DNA of 64,000 bases from Yoonia sp. SS1-5 (lineage in GTDB: Bacteria > Pseudomonadota > Alphaproteobacteria > Rhodobacterales > Rhodobacteraceae): NCBI RefSeq assembly GCF_038443705.2, contig NZ_CP151767.2, forward strand, positions 372,001-436,000, written 5' to 3'. Below are positions 63,524 to 64,000 of the stretch, piece after piece. The notes below the pieces were generated by a model. That model was given only the letters and a program-made list of their open reading frames with translations, did not search any database and was not told the DNA's origin. Made by a program: the position numbers and the translations under genes. Numbering within the stretch: position 1 is the stretch's first letter; the number at the start of each line of letters is the position of its first letter.

Positions 63524-64000
63524 TCACTGATCCATCCGCAATTGCGACAGGAACGCCTCATGCAGTGATCTGTGACGGTCAGAGAATTTGGTCCCAATGG
63601 CAAATGTCATCAGCTGCATTGTCCGGTTGGGTGACGAAAAAATGCCATTCGCGTAGACGACATTCAGCCCGTCAATCTCAAATGTGTAGGCGATTGTCTC
63701 GATTGGTTGCCCGTCGACTTCGGACGGGTAGACATCAAGAACCGGAATATCCTCGACGCGCAGGCCCACAATGCCGGCGGCATTTTCGACCACTACCTTG
63801 CGCATAAATTCGGCCGTCATGCCATCGTCGCTGCCTAGTTCCTCGGAGATGACCTGCGCATAGTGCCTGTCATCGTAACGATAGGCCGCCGCCACATCGG
63901 GATTGGGAATTGTTGTCCGGGACCACCCATCGTTTTTGCCACAAAACCGCAGGAACCCGGTGATATCCTCGCAACCGCCCTCGGTCGGGCGCGCATAGCG
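63524..64000 (-). CDS. Hypothetical protein, 5' end cut by window edge
   Basis: The frame is open for 158 codons from the right edge to the stop at 63524, so the start lies outside. The visible part includes two Cys (EGGCEDITGFLRFCGKN), a central beta-rich region (IVGLRVEDIPVLDVYPSEVD; IAYTFEIDGLNVVYANGIF) and a tail (HEAFLSQLRMDQ). The pattern suggests a small secreted or periplasmic protein, but the N-terminus is missing. It is just upstream of the small protein and livF on the same strand. Family unknown. Confidence 0.7.
   Translation of the reverse strand, partial: RYARPTEGGCEDITGFLRFCGKNDGWSRTTIPNPDVAAAYRYDDRHYAQVISEELGSDDGMTAEFMRKVVVENAAGIVGLRVEDIPVLDVYPSEVDGQPIETIAYTFEIDGLNVVYANGIFSSPNRTMQLMTFAIGTKFSDRHRSLHEAFLSQLRMDQ

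Overview
The window is chromosomal DNA of an alphaproteobacterium, most likely a marine Rhodobacterales (roseobacter group). This rests on gene content and order: xerD beside aroK-aroB, the frr-to-lpxB envelope cluster, dusB-ntrB-ntrC-ntrY-ntrX followed by trkA-trkH-hfq-hflX, small coding sequences resembling families I associate with Rhodobacterales, and a GC-rich composition that looks like about 60% by eye. Genus is not determinable from the sequence alone. There are no rRNA, tRNA, CRISPR, IS or prophage features, so this is mostly core genome with short accessory islands.

Layout. 1-2.5 kb (minus): 5' part of xerD, coupled to a secreted protein of unknown function and a 50-residue membrane protein. 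2.6-4.3 kb (plus): aroK-aroB, then ssb (minus) and a lytic transglycosylase (plus). 5.6-12 kb (minus): a peptide-type ABC importer (Tat-exported binding protein, OppB, an enlarged OppC, and a fused OppD-OppF ATPase), an AraC regulator and miaA. 14-26 kb (plus): pyrH, frr, uppS, cdsA, dxr, rseP, a new 45-residue membrane protein, bamA, skp, fabZ, lpxA, lpxI, lpxB. This run covers isoprenoid carrier, phospholipid, outer-membrane protein and lipid A synthesis, and is tightly packed with overlapping starts.

26-36 kb is more mixed: two EamA-type permeases, a FadL-type porin, a Zn-peptidase-like protein without its catalytic Glu, an orphan 358-residue protein, guaA, an endo/exonuclease/phosphatase-fold protein, an MttB-family methyltransferase and a DUF6477-like protein. 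36-43.6 kb: an HTH/DUF6456-like protein with a CtrA-like site, lipA, a coupled 56-residue membrane protein with hpt, ratA, an MmgE/PrpD protein, amt, and ispF-pgpA-pncC (minus).

43.8-55.6 kb (plus) holds nitrogen control (dusB, NtrBC, NtrYX), K+ uptake (TrkAH), Hfq and HflX. Neither NtrC nor NtrX has the sigma-54 contact motif GAFTGA. 55.6-64 kb (minus): a penicillin/AHL-acylase-type Ntn hydrolase, a gamma-butyrobetaine-dioxygenase-type oxygenase and a branched-chain amino-acid type ABC importer (livF, livH, livM). The liv operon is interrupted by two unrelated small secreted proteins and by a diverged second copy of the 3' end of livF, which marks a past duplication in the operon.

The observations most worth following are the livF-tail duplication with its secreted cargo genes, the pseudo-metallopeptidase, several coupled membrane microproteins below usual annotation length, the 17-bp repeats in front of amt, and the insertion in LpxI. 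I did not find a clear new defence or mobile system.
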